26,471 nucleotides of DNA from CADEEN01 sp035716845. Lineage in GTDB: Bacteria > Pseudomonadota > Gammaproteobacteria > Burkholderiales > Burkholderiaceae_C. Under the pieces are notes generated by a model that saw nothing but the letters and a program-made list of their open reading frames with translations, had not been told where the DNA came from and searched no databases. Every line of letters starts with the position of its first letter. Position 1 is the first letter of the stretch. The DNA is taken from the NCBI GenBank assembly GCA_035716845.1, contig DASTJE010000269.1, positions 1-26,471 of the forward strand, in the 5' to 3' direction. Made by a program: the position numbers and the translations under genes. Shown here piece by piece: positions 7,744 to 17,398 of the stretch.

Positions 7744-9797
7744 GCCACCGCTTCGACCTGCACCAGGCAGTCGTAGAAGGTGGGCGCGCGGCCGAGGTCG
7801 GTGAGGCGCTGCGAGGTGACCTCGTTCACGTTGGTGCCCGCCGGTCCGAGCTTGCGCCACCACACGCCCAGGCCATTGACGACACCGGGCCGGGCACGCG
7901 CGCTCACCTCGGCGCGGCAGCGGTACTCGCCGCGATCGTTGAAGACACGCACCATGGCGCCGCTGGCGACGCCGCGCGGCGCGGCATCGTCGGCATGGAT
8001 CTCCAGCAACGGCTCGCCCTCGATGCTGCGCAGGCTCGCCACGTTGACGAAGGTCGAGTTGAGGAAGTGGCGCGCCGGCGGCGAGATCATCGCCAGCGGA
8101 AAGCGCCGGGCCAGCTCGGGCGTCGACTGCGCGCACTCGTGGTTGGGCACGTGGTCGGGCACGCCCAGGCCGCAGGACTCGACCTGCGCGCGGCCGTCCG
8201 GCGTGGGGAAGCCCCCCGCGGCGAACGGCGCGTCCGCCAGCGGCAGCGGGGCCCAGCCGCGCTCGCGCAGGGCCTCGAACGAGGTGCCCAGGGCGTCCCA
8301 GTCGATCGCCTGGCGCGCCAGGGCCTCGTCGTCGTCGCCGAAGCACGGCTCGGCGAAGCCCATGCGCGCGGCCAGGTCGCGGAAGATGCGCGCGTTGGAG
8401 CGCGACTGGCCGCGCGGAGCGATCGCCGGCTCGTTGAACATCACGTCGGTGTGGCCGTAGGCGGTGTGCACGTCGAGGTGCTCGAGCTGAGTGGTGGCGG
8501 GCAGCACGATGTCGGCGTGGTCGGCGGTGTCGGTCAGGAAATGCTCGAGCACCACGGTGAACAGATCCTCGCGCGCGAAGCCCGCCACCACCTTGCGCGA
8601 CTCGGGCGCCACCGCCACCGGATTGCTGTTGTAGACCACCACGGCCTCGACCTTCGGCCCGAACGCCGGCGAGGCCTCGCGCAGCAGGTCGTCGCCGATC
8701 GTGCTCATGTTGATCGTGCGCGGGCGCCGGCCGGCCAGCAGGTCGGGCCGGTCGAGGCTGGCATTGCGCACGTCACGGAACCAGCCCGAGCTCGACAGCA
8801 ACAGGCCGCCCGCGCGGTGCCGCCACGCGCCGACCAGGCACGGCAACAGCGCCACCAGGCGCACGGCGCTGCCGCCGCCGTGCACGCGCTGCATGCCGTA
8901 ATTGAGGCGGATCGCCGCCGGCCGGATGCCCGCCAGGTCGCGCGCCAGGCCACGCACCTCGTCGGCCGTGATGCCGCACACCTGCGCCGTGCGCTCGGGC
9001 GGCCAGTCGAGCGCGCGCTCGCGCAGCGCCTCCACGCCGGCCACGTGGCGCGCCACGTAGTCGTGGTCGATCGCGTCGCGGGCGAACAGCTCGTGCATCA
9101 CGCCCAGCGCGAGCGCGCCGTCGGTGCCGGGCCGCAGCGCGATGTGCTGGTGGCACTTCTCGGCCGTCTCGGTGCGGCGCGGGTCGATGCACACCAGCCT
9201 GGCGCCGTCGCGCTTGGCCTGCTGCGCCAGGGTCCAGAAATGCAGGTTGCTGGCAATCGAGTTGCTGCCCCAGATGACGATCAGCCGGCTCTCGCCGAAG
9301 AAGCGCATGTGCATGCCGACCTTGGCGCCGTAGGTGGCTGCCAGGGCCTCGCCGCCGGCCGTGGCGCAGATGGTGCGGTCCAGGCGCGACGCGCCGAGCT
9401 TGTGGAAGAAGCGCCCGGCCATGCCCTCGCCCTGCACCAGGCCCATCGTGCCGGCATAGCTGTAGGGCAGGATGGCCTCGGGGTCGCGCGCGGCGACGGC
9501 GCTCAGGCGGGCAGCCACCGTGGCCAGCGCCTCGTCCCAGGTGATGCGCTCGAACCGGCCCTGGCCCTTGGGGCCGACGCGCTTGAGCGGATGCAGCACC
9601 CGCTCCGGATGGTCGGTGCGCTCGGCATAGCGGCTGACCTTGGTGCACAGGGCGCCGGCGGTGGTGATGTGCGCCGGGTCGCCCTGGATGCGCACGATGC
9701 GCTCGCCCTCCACGGTGACCTGCATCGCGCAGGTGTCCGGGCAATCGTGCGGACAGGTGGCGTGGACGCTGCGCCGGGCCTCGGCATTCGGATTCAT
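7740..9797 (-). CDS. Molybdopterin oxidoreductase, DMSO-reductase superfamily
   Basis: This 685-residue cytoplasmic-type molybdopterin-guanine-dinucleotide enzyme has an N-terminal [4Fe-4S] motif made by Cys15, Cys19, Cys23 and Cys51 (CPHDCPDTC and ALCTKVSRY). The catalytic domain follows, with VIWGSNSIASNLHF and LVCIDPRRTETAEKC for cofactor binding. The C-terminal dinucleotide-binding domain begins near MISPPARHFLNSTF. There is no twin-arginine signal, unlike periplasmic reductases. No electron-transfer or membrane subunit is adjacent, so the partner and substrate are unknown; it belongs with the stand-alone oxidoreductases common in Burkholderiales. The ATG at 9797 was preferred because further upstream the frame would run into the divergent gene's promoter. 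Its stop overlaps the next gene by four bases. Confidence 0.92.
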   Translation of the reverse strand: MNPNAEARRSVHATCPHDCPDTCAMQVTVEGERIVRIQGDPAHITTAGALCTKVSRYAERTDHPERVLHPLKRVGPKGQGRFERITWDEALATVAARLSAVAARDPEAILPYSYAGTMGLVQGEGMAGRFFHKLGASRLDRTICATAGGEALAATYGAKVGMHMRFFGESRLIVIWGSNSIASNLHFWTLAQQAKRDGARLVCIDPRRTETAEKCHQHIALRPGTDGALALGVMHELFARDAIDHDYVARHVAGVEALRERALDWPPERTAQVCGITADEVRGLARDLAGIRPAAIRLNYGMQRVHGGGSAVRLVALLPCLVGAWRHRAGGLLLSSSGWFRDVRNASLDRPDLLAGRRPRTINMSTIGDDLLREASPAFGPKVEAVVVYNSNPVAVAPESRKVVAGFAREDLFTVVLEHFLTDTADHADIVLPATTQLEHLDVHTAYGHTDVMFNEPAIAPRGQSRSNARIFRDLAARMGFAEPCFGDDDEALARQAIDWDALGTSFEALRERGWAPLPLADAPFAAGGFPTPDGRAQVESCGLGVPDHVPNHECAQSTPELARRFPLAMISPPARHFLNSTFVNVASLRSIEGEPLLEIHADDAAPRGVASGAMVRVFNDRGEYRCRAEVSARARPGVVNGLGVWWRKLGPAGTNVNEVTSQRLTDLGRAPTFYDCLVQVEAVA

Positions 9798-9891
9798 GGG
9801 CGAACTATTGCACAGCGCCTTGCGCCTGCGCCGTGGCGGCAGCGCGCGCCAGGGGTACCGTCGGGCTTGTCGCCACCGTTGCAGCCACGCC

Positions 9892-11040
9892 ATGAAGATC
9901 CAGCGTCGCACCCTGATCGGCCTGTCGGCCTCGGTGGCGTTGCCGCTGCTGCCGGCCGGCAGCGCGCGCGCCGCGCCGGGCGTGGCCGCGACGCGGCTGG
10001 TGGTCGGCCAGACCATCACGCTGCAGGACGGCAAGAATGCCTACGGCACTGCGGCCCTGGAGGGCATCCAGCGCCACCTGGCCGCGGTGAATGCCGCGGG
10101 CGGCGTCCACGGACGCCGCATCGAGCTGACGACGCTCGACGACCTCAACAGCGTCGAGCAGGCTGCGGCCAACGCGCGCCGCCTGGCAGGCGAAGACGTG
10201 TTCATCCTGTTCGGCTCGATCGAGGGTGGCCCCTCGAGCGCCGTGGCCAAGGTGGCCGAGGAAATGAAGCTGCCGTTCTTCGGCCCGATGGCCGGCGCGC
10301 CCAACCTGCGGCGCCCCCACTCGCCGATGGTGTTCCCGGTGCGTGCCGAGCACCTGACCGAGTACCGCGCGCTGCTCGAATGGGCCCAGCGCACCGGCCT
10401 GCGCCGGGTGGCGTTCTTCCACTCCGACGCCGATGTCGGGCGGCTGCACCTGGCCAACGTGCAACGCCTGGTCGCGGAGATGGGGCTCGACTTCGTGCTC
10501 GCCGTGCCGATCGGCGGCGATACCGGCGACGCGAAGGTCGACGAGCTGGCGCGGCGCGTGGTGGACGCGCGCCCGGACGTGATGATCAACCACGGCTCGG
10601 CCGGCACCTACGGGCGCCTGATCGTGCGCGCCAAGGCGCTGGGCGCGCGCACCAGCTTCATGGCGGTGAACTCAGGCTCGTCGCAGCTCGCGGCGCAGCT
10701 CGGCGCGCTGGCGCACGGCATGGTGTTCTCGCAGGTCGTGCCCAGCCCCTGGGAACGCAAGCACGCCATCTCGCGCGAGTACCAGGACGCGATGCGTCAG
10801 GCTCGCCCGGAGGGCGCACTGAGCTACGGGGGCCTGGAGGGCTACATGACGGCCAAGGCGCTGACGGTGGCCCTGCAGGCGGCCGGGCGCGACCTGACCC
10901 GCGAGGGCTTCGTCCGCACGCTGGAGCGCTCGAGCTTCGACCTCGGGGGCGTGACCATCCGCTATGCACCGGGCGACCACGCGGGCGCGCACTTCGTCGA
11001 CCTCTCGATGGTCAGCCGCGAGGGTCGATTCATCCACTGA
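9892..11040 (+). CDS. ABC transporter substrate-binding protein, branched-chain amino acid (LivK) type
   Basis: This 382-residue periplasmic binding protein of the Leu/Ile/Val-type family starts at ATG 9892. A twin-arginine-like signal QRRTLIGLSASVALPLLPAG ends at ARA about residue 25. It has two Rossmann-like lobes: GVHGRRIELTTLDD and FILFGSIEGG in the first, RVAFFHSDADVGRLH in the second, with the usual LSYGGLEGYMTAKAL near the end. No permease or ATPase gene is next to it, so it is an orphan or works with a transporter encoded elsewhere. The following M20 hydrolase on the same strand hints at peptide or acylated amino-acid use, which is inference only. Confidence 0.9.
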   Translation: MKIQRRTLIGLSASVALPLLPAGSARAAPGVAATRLVVGQTITLQDGKNAYGTAALEGIQRHLAAVNAAGGVHGRRIELTTLDDLNSVEQAAANARRLAGEDVFILFGSIEGGPSSAVAKVAEEMKLPFFGPMAGAPNLRRPHSPMVFPVRAEHLTEYRALLEWAQRTGLRRVAFFHSDADVGRLHLANVQRLVAEMGLDFVLAVPIGGDTGDAKVDELARRVVDARPDVMINHGSAGTYGRLIVRAKALGARTSFMAVNSGSSQLAAQLGALAHGMVFSQVVPSPWERKHAISREYQDAMRQARPEGALSYGGLEGYMTAKALTVALQAAGRDLTREGFVRTLERSSFDLGGVTIRYAPGDHAGAHFVDLSMVSREGRFIH

Positions 11041-11096
11041 GCGCAGTGGTACCGGCCGGCGCGGCATACTGCAGCGCCGTCACTGCCGGAGGCTGC

Positions 11097-12290
11097 ATGC
11101 AAGTTCACGAGTCGATCCTGGCCGACGCCGCGGCCATCGCCGCGATGCGGCGCGACATCCACGCCCATCCCGAACTGTGCTTCGAGGAACGCCGCACCAG
11201 CGACCTGATCGCGCGTGCGCTCGAGGGCTGGGGCATCCCGGTGCACCGCGGGCTGGGCACCACCGGCGTGGTGGGCATCGTGAAGAACGGGTCGTCCGGC
11301 CGCGCGGTCGGGCTGCGCGCCGACATCGACGCGCTGCCGATGACCGAGCGCAACACCTTCGCGCACGCCAGCACCCACCCCGGCAAGATGCACGCCTGCG
11401 GCCACGACGGCCACACCGCGATGCTGCTGGCCGCGGCCAAGCACCTGGCGCGGCACCGCCATTTCGACGGCACGGTCTATCTGGTGTTCCAGCCGGCCGA
11501 GGAAGGCGGCGGCGGTGCGCGCGAGATGATCAAGGACGGCCTGTTCGAGAAGTTCCCGATGGAGGCGATCTTCGGCATGCACAACTGGCCGGGCATGAAG
11601 GCGGGCCAGTTCGCAGTCTGCGACGGCCCGGCGATGGCCTCGTCCAACGAGTTCAAGATCACGATCACCGGCAAGGGCTCGCATGCCGCGCTGCCGCACA
11701 ACGGCATCGACCCGGTGCCGGTGGCCTGCCAGATGGTGCAGGCCTTCCAGACCATCGTCACGCGCAACAAGAAGCCCACCGACGCGGCGGTGATCTCGGT
11801 GACGATGATCCACGCCGGCGAGGCCACCAACGTGGTGCCCGACCACTGCGTGATCGAGGGCACGGTGCGCACCTTCACGCTCGAGGTGCTGGAGATGATC
11901 GAGCGCCGCATGAAGACGGTGGCCGAGGCCACCTGCGCCGCCTTCGAGGCGCGCTGCGAGTTCGAGTTCGTGCGCAACTACCCGCCCACCATCAACCACG
12001 CGGCCGAGGCGGAGTTCTTCCGCCGCGTGGCGCGCGACGTGGTCGGCGCCGAGAACGTGCTGCCCTTCGAGCCGACCATGGGCGCCGAGGACTTCAGCTA
12101 CTTCCTGCTCGAGAAGCCCGGCTGCTACTTCGTGATCGGCAACGGCGACGGCAGCCACCGCGCCAGCGGCCACGGCCTGGGGCCGTGCACGCTGCACAAC
12201 CCGAGCTACGACTTCAACGACGACCTGATCCCGCTGGGCGCCACGATGTGGGTGCGGCTGGCGCAGGCCTGGCTCAGCACGCCGCGCTGA
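11097..12290 (+). CDS. M20 family metallo-amidohydrolase (hippurate hydrolase / aminoacylase type)
   Basis: This 397-residue enzyme of the M20D group cleaves N-acyl amino acids such as hippurate. The metal-site residues are visible: Cys101 and His103 in HACGHDGHTAML, the Glu135-Glu136 pair in QPAEEGGGGA, and His162 in GMHNWPG. The lid domain has GKGSHAALPHNGIDP. A late metal-site segment is PTMGAEDFSYF, and the C-terminal LHNPSYDFND is typical. The start ATG at 11097 is preceded by GGAGG four bases away. A CATACT hexamer at 11065-11070 could serve as a -10 element. The gene runs towards the HAD gene with only 16 bases between the two stop codons. Confidence 0.94.
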   Translation: MQVHESILADAAAIAAMRRDIHAHPELCFEERRTSDLIARALEGWGIPVHRGLGTTGVVGIVKNGSSGRAVGLRADIDALPMTERNTFAHASTHPGKMHACGHDGHTAMLLAAAKHLARHRHFDGTVYLVFQPAEEGGGGAREMIKDGLFEKFPMEAIFGMHNWPGMKAGQFAVCDGPAMASSNEFKITITGKGSHAALPHNGIDPVPVACQMVQAFQTIVTRNKKPTDAAVISVTMIHAGEATNVVPDHCVIEGTVRTFTLEVLEMIERRMKTVAEATCAAFEARCEFEFVRNYPPTINHAAEAEFFRRVARDVVGAENVLPFEPTMGAEDFSYFLLEKPGCYFVIGNGDGSHRASGHGLGPCTLHNPSYDFNDDLIPLGATMWVRLAQAWLSTPR

Positions 12291-12306
12291 ACGCGCGACA
12301 ACGCGA

Positions 12307-12936
12307 TCACAGCCAGCCGCCGGCCGCCAGATCGGCCCCGCACTGCGCGGCCGACGTGAACTGCAGCGCCTGCCAGCCGTAGCGGTGCGCGGCGGCGATG
12401 TTGCCGTGGTGGTCGTCGATGAAGACGGCGTGCGCGAGGTCGAGGTCGAGCGCGGTGCGCACGTGGTCGAAGATCGCGCGCTGCGGTTTCATCACGCCGA
12501 GGAAGCCCGACCAGGTGCGGTGCGCGAACCAGCCGAAGCACGCGTGCGCGCGCTCCAGGTGCAGGGCGTAGGGCCGCGGCATGTTCGACAGCAGCGCCAG
12601 CCGGTGGCCGGCGACGCGCACGCGCTCGAGCAGGGCCACGCTCTCGGGCATCGGCTGCAGGTGCTCGGGGATCGCCGCGATCAGGGCCGCCACGCCGGCC
12701 TGCGGCAGGCCGGTGCGCGCGGCGATGCGCTCGGCCAGCGCCGCGGGCTCGACCTCGCCGCGGTCGAAGGCGCCCCAGTCGGCCTCGGGCGTGAAGGTCT
12801 GGAACACCTGCACCATCAGCGCGCGGGCCGCGGCCTCGTCAGCCGCCCGCGCCGGGAAGTGCGTGCGCATCAGCTCGAGCGGATGCCACTGCACCAGCAC
12901 GCCGCCGACATCGAAGACGACGGTGCGGCGGGTCAT
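12307..12936 (-). CDS. HAD-family phosphatase, YihX-like
   Basis: This 209-residue haloacid-dehalogenase superfamily protein begins VVFDVGGVLVQWHP with nucleophile Asp9. The second acidic residue of the usual DxD is replaced by Gly11, as in several YihX-like and epoxide-hydrolase-N-terminal-like members. Ser117-Asn118 (LLSNMPRP), Lys150 (GVMKPQRAIF) and the acidic pair FIDDHHGN at 173-178 complete the four HAD motifs. It overlaps the pgi stop by four bases (ATGA), so it belongs to the tal-pgi unit. YihX dephosphorylates glucose 1-phosphate, and a sugar-phosphate substrate would suit this operon, but that is inferred from context. Confidence 0.87.
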   Translation of the reverse strand: MTRRTVVFDVGGVLVQWHPLELMRTHFPARAADEAAARALMVQVFQTFTPEADWGAFDRGEVEPAALAERIAARTGLPQAGVAALIAAIPEHLQPMPESVALLERVRVAGHRLALLSNMPRPYALHLERAHACFGWFAHRTWSGFLGVMKPQRAIFDHVRTALDLDLAHAVFIDDHHGNIAAAHRYGWQALQFTSAAQCGADLAAGGWL

Positions 12937-14528
12937 GAGCGCAATCGCGCCAACAGCGCGGCGGTCGAGGGATCGAGGCCGCTGGCATCGCCGCTGGCGA
13001 AGCGCGGCAGCAGGCGGTTGGCCAGCGCCTTGCCGAGCTCGACGCCCCACTGGTCGAAACTGTTGATGCCCCACAGCGCGCCGGTGGTGAAGACGCGGTG
13101 CTCGTAGAGCGCAATCAGGGCACCGAGGGCGCGTGGCGTGAGCGACTCCAGCACCAGGGTCGTGCTGGGGCGGTTGCCGGGGAAGGTGCGGTGATGCGCC
13201 AGCCGTGCCGGATCGAAGACTGGCGAGGCGGTGGGCGTGGACTCGGCCCGCGCCTCCTCGACGGTCTTGCCGAGCATCAGGGCCTGGCTCTGCGCCAGGC
13301 AGTTGGCCAGCAGCTTGGTGTGCGAATCGTCGAGCGCGTGGTGCGGCCGCCGCACGGCGATGAACTCCACCGGCACCACGTCCGTGCCCTGGTGCAGCAT
13401 CTGGAAGTAGGCGTGCTGGCCGTTGGTGCCCGGCTCACCCCAGACCACCGGGCTCGTCGCATAGGGCAGCGGCTCGCCGGCCATGTCCACGCGCTTGCCG
13501 TTGCTCTCCATCTCGAGCTGCTGCAGGTAGGCCGGCAGGCGCGCCAGGCCCTGGTGGTAGGGCGCCACCGAGCGGCTGGTGAAGTGGTGGAAGTTGCGGT
13601 ACCAGAGGTCCACCAGGCCGAGCAGCACCGGCAGGTTGTGCTCGAGCGGCGTCTCGGCGAAGTGGCGGTCCATCGCATGGGCGCCGTCGAGCAGGGCCCG
13701 GAACGGCGCGCTGCCCACCGCGAGCGCGATCGGCAGGCCGATCGCGCTCCACAGCGAGTAGCGCCCGCCCACCCAGTCCCAGAAGCCGAAGGTCGTCGTG
13801 ATGCCGAACTCGGCCGCCGCGCGCACGTTGGTGGTGGTGGCCGCGAAATGGCGGGCGATGTCGGCCTCGGCCATGCCCTGGGCCAGGAACCACTGGCGCG
13901 CGGCCAGCGCATTGGTCATCGTCTCCTGTGTCGTGAAGGTCTTGGAGGCGACGATGAACAGCGTCTCGCGCGGCGACGCGCGCTTGAGCACGCGCGTCAG
14001 GTCGTGCGCATCGACGTTGCTGACGAAGTGCAGCTGCAGGTGCGGCGCAACGTAGGGCTCGAGTGCCTGCACCGCCATCGCGGGCCCGAGGTCGCTGCCG
14101 CCGATGCCGATGTTGACCACGTGGCGGATGCCGCTCGCCGCACCGTCGCGCTGTGCGTCGGCCCAGGCCAGCAGCGCATCGAGCACGCCGTGCACCTCGT
14201 CGGCGAACGGCGCCGCCCCGCGCGGCGCGCGCAACGCGCTGTGCAGCACCGCCCGGCCCTCGGTGCGGTTGATCGCCTCGCCGGCCAGCATGGCGTCGCG
14301 GTGCGTCTCGAGCCCGCACTCGCGCGCGAGGTCAAGCAGGAACTTCAGCGTCGCCACGTCGAGCAGGTTCTTCGACAGGTCGGCGAACACCTCGGGCGCC
14401 TCGAAGGACAGCGCCGCGGCGCGCCCCGCGTCGCGCGCAAAGGCTTCGCGCAGGTCGAAGTCGCGCCCGTGCGCCTCGTAGTGGCCCTTCAGGGCCGCCC
14501 AGGCCGCGGTGCGGTCGCAGCGCGTCAT
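12933..14528 (-). CDS. pgi: Glucose-6-phosphate isomerase
   Basis: This 531-residue enzyme interconverts glucose 6-phosphate and fructose 6-phosphate. Both family signatures are present, VGGRYSLWSAIGLPIAL near the middle and GINSFDQWGVELGKALA near the end, together with NIGIGGSDLGP and SKTFTTQETMTNA for phosphate binding. In Burkholderiales lacking phosphofructokinase it mainly feeds fructose 6-phosphate back towards the Entner-Doudoroff route. The ATG overlaps the TGA of a 29-codon ORF in the linker repeat (14525-14614), and the ribosome-binding site GAGGGG five bases upstream belongs to that repeat. Downstream it overlaps the HAD gene by four bases. Confidence 0.97.
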   Translation of the reverse strand: MTRCDRTAAWAALKGHYEAHGRDFDLREAFARDAGRAAALSFEAPEVFADLSKNLLDVATLKFLLDLARECGLETHRDAMLAGEAINRTEGRAVLHSALRAPRGAAPFADEVHGVLDALLAWADAQRDGAASGIRHVVNIGIGGSDLGPAMAVQALEPYVAPHLQLHFVSNVDAHDLTRVLKRASPRETLFIVASKTFTTQETMTNALAARQWFLAQGMAEADIARHFAATTTNVRAAAEFGITTTFGFWDWVGGRYSLWSAIGLPIALAVGSAPFRALLDGAHAMDRHFAETPLEHNLPVLLGLVDLWYRNFHHFTSRSVAPYHQGLARLPAYLQQLEMESNGKRVDMAGEPLPYATSPVVWGEPGTNGQHAYFQMLHQGTDVVPVEFIAVRRPHHALDDSHTKLLANCLAQSQALMLGKTVEEARAESTPTASPVFDPARLAHHRTFPGNRPSTTLVLESLTPRALGALIALYEHRVFTTGALWGINSFDQWGVELGKALANRLLPRFASGDASGLDPSTAALLARLRS

Positions 14529-14614
14529 GACAGCCCCTCGCCTGATGCATACATCGGGCGGTCCCCCGAGGGGACAGCCGCTTGCTGGGGGCGGCCCGGC
14601 GCGGCGCGGCTCAT
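14525..14614 (-). repeat. Linker repeat copy A, between tal and pgi
   Basis: This 90-base element, read on the minus strand, is about 78 % identical to copy B at 22723-22809 (68 of 87 aligned bases by hand, plus one 3-base in-frame gap). It starts with an ATG overlapping the tal TGA and contains a 29-codon ORF (with AAPGRPQQA, PSGDR, EGL) whose TGA overlaps the pgi ATG. Inside is the hairpin GTCCCC-TCG-GGGGAC. The CCCCTCG of that hairpin (14567-14573) is perfectly complementary to CGAGGGG at 14534-14540, the ribosome-binding site of pgi. The tal end supplies a second CGAGGGG at 14620-14626. Similar GC-rich linkers are, from memory, widespread in Burkholderiales. Confidence 0.75.
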
Positions 14615-15561
14615 GCCAGCCCCTCGATCATGCGGTCGAGCTTGGCCGCGTCGGCGGCGAAGGCGCGGATGCCTTCGGCCAGCTTCTCGGTGGCCATCGC
14701 ATCCTCGTTGAGCGCCCAGCGGAAGCCCGTCTCGTCGAAGGTGACCGCGTGCACCGGCGCGCTGCGCGCGTGAGCCGGGTCGAGCCGGCGCGCGAGCGGG
14801 GCGTCGGCGGCCTGCAGTTGCGCCAGCAGTTCGGGACTGATGGTCAGCAGGTCGCAGCCGGCCAGGGCCTGGATCTGGCCCACGTTGCGGAAGCTCGCGC
14901 CCATCACCTCGGTGGCGATGCCGAAGCGCTTGTAGTAGGTGTAGATCTGCGTCACCGAACGCACCCCGGGGTCGTTGACGCCGGCCATCGCCGCCTCGTC
15001 CCAGGCGGGCCCGGCCGCCTTCTTGAACCAGTCGTAGATGCGGCCAACGAAGGGCGAGATCAGGGTCACGCCGGCCTCGCCGCACGCCACCGCCTGGCAG
15101 AACGCGAACAGCAGCGTCAGGTTGCAGTGGATGCCTTCGTGCTCCAGCGCCTTGGCGGCCTGGATGCCCTCCCACGTGGAGGCGATCTTGATGAGCACGC
15201 GCGAACGGTCGATGCCGGCCCGTTCGTACAGCTCGATCAGGCGGTGCGCGCGGGCGATCGTGGCCGCCGTGTCGAAGGACAGGCGCGCATCGACCTCGGT
15301 GCTGACGCGCCCGGGCACCACCTTGAGGATCTCCAGCCCGAAGCGCACCAGCACCTCGTCGACCACGCGGTCGAGCGGGTGCCCCTGGCCACCGGCGACC
15401 GCCTCGGCCAGCAGCGGCGCGTACTCGCTCTGCTGCACCGCCTTGAGGATCAGTGTCGGGTTGGTGGTGGCGTCGCGCGGCGCGAACTGGGCGAGCTGCC
15501 TGAAGTTGCCGGTATCGGCGACGACGGTGGTGTACTGCTTGAGCTGGTCGAGCTGGTTCAT
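14611..15561 (-). CDS. tal: Transaldolase
   Basis: This 316-residue transaldolase of the TalB type belongs to the non-oxidative pentose phosphate pathway and transfers a dihydroxyacetone unit between sugar phosphates. DATTNPTLI is at residues 30-38, the Schiff-base Lys125 in RVLIKIASTWEG, and SPFVGRIYDW in the second half. The length fits the family. It leads the minus-strand unit tal, linker repeat, pgi, HAD. A TACTAT hexamer (minus strand, 15588-15593) could be its -10 element, with no good -35. Its last codons read GAG GGG CTG GCA TGA, almost the same as the ribosome-binding end of the linker repeat that follows. Confidence 0.97.
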   Translation of the reverse strand: MNQLDQLKQYTTVVADTGNFRQLAQFAPRDATTNPTLILKAVQQSEYAPLLAEAVAGGQGHPLDRVVDEVLVRFGLEILKVVPGRVSTEVDARLSFDTAATIARAHRLIELYERAGIDRSRVLIKIASTWEGIQAAKALEHEGIHCNLTLLFAFCQAVACGEAGVTLISPFVGRIYDWFKKAAGPAWDEAAMAGVNDPGVRSVTQIYTYYKRFGIATEVMGASFRNVGQIQALAGCDLLTISPELLAQLQAADAPLARRLDPAHARSAPVHAVTFDETGFRWALNEDAMATEKLAEGIRAFAADAAKLDRMIEGLA

Positions 15562-15697
15562 CGGGGCGGGGTGCGGGTTTTCCGGGAATAGTACTCACCC
15601 TGATTTCGGGGGGACACCGCGCCGTCCGGTCGCGGCACTCCCTACACTGCGCGCACCCGACACGGGCCGCCGGCCCGGCCATGCAAAGGACGACCTG

Positions 15698-17290
<1,593 letters not shown>

Positions 17291-17310
17291 GCGCGCTCTG
17301 CACCAACCCC

Positions 17311-17337
17311 CGACGCCCCGGCCCCGCCGGGGCGTCG
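17311..17337 (+). terminator. Intrinsic terminator after the S8 protease gene
   Basis: A perfect 12-base-pair stem (17311-17322 with 17326-17337) closes a CCC loop 20 bases after the protease stop, and is followed by TTCATTT. It separates the protease transcript from zwf, whose promoter begins immediately after it. The stem is nearly symmetrical, but only the plus-strand side has the T-rich run. Confidence 0.8.
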
Positions 17338-17342
17338 TTCAT

Positions 17343-17392
17343 TTGACCGCCGGAAGAAACTCATGCATCATGCGGAGCGTAATAAAGTTACA
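17343..17392 (+). promoter_or_regulatory. zwf promoter with HexR operator
   Basis: TTGACC (17343-17348) and CATCAT (17366-17371) lie 17 bases apart and make a fair sigma-70 promoter. Just downstream, CGTAATAAAGTTACA (17378-17392) contains the dyad GTAA-TAAAG-TTAC and matches 12 of 15 positions of the HexR consensus TGTAATTAAATTACA as I recall it. Transcription would start inside or at the edge of this site, so a bound repressor would block initiation. The gene for a HexR-type protein is the second gene of this transcript. The AT-rich bases here stand out from the GC-rich genes around them. Confidence 0.7.
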
Positions 17393-17398
17393 TCGCGC

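Noticed and set aside
6181..7776. Long plus-strand frame opposite the PHA-system and aminopeptidase genes
   Set aside because: Antisense shadow with repetitive Gly/Ala/Arg/Val composition; both minus-strand genes have family motifs.
9798..9891. Possible regulatory signals in the divergent gap between the molybdoenzyme and the binding-protein gene
   Set aside because: 94 bases with no convincing -35/-10 pair or dyad that I can defend by eye.
7995..11096. Very long plus-strand open frame continuing upstream of the M20 hydrolase
   Set aside because: It is antisense to the molybdopterin gene and then out of frame with the substrate-binding protein; composition is arginine/alanine/histidine-rich as expected of shadow frames. 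Only 11097-12290 is a real gene.
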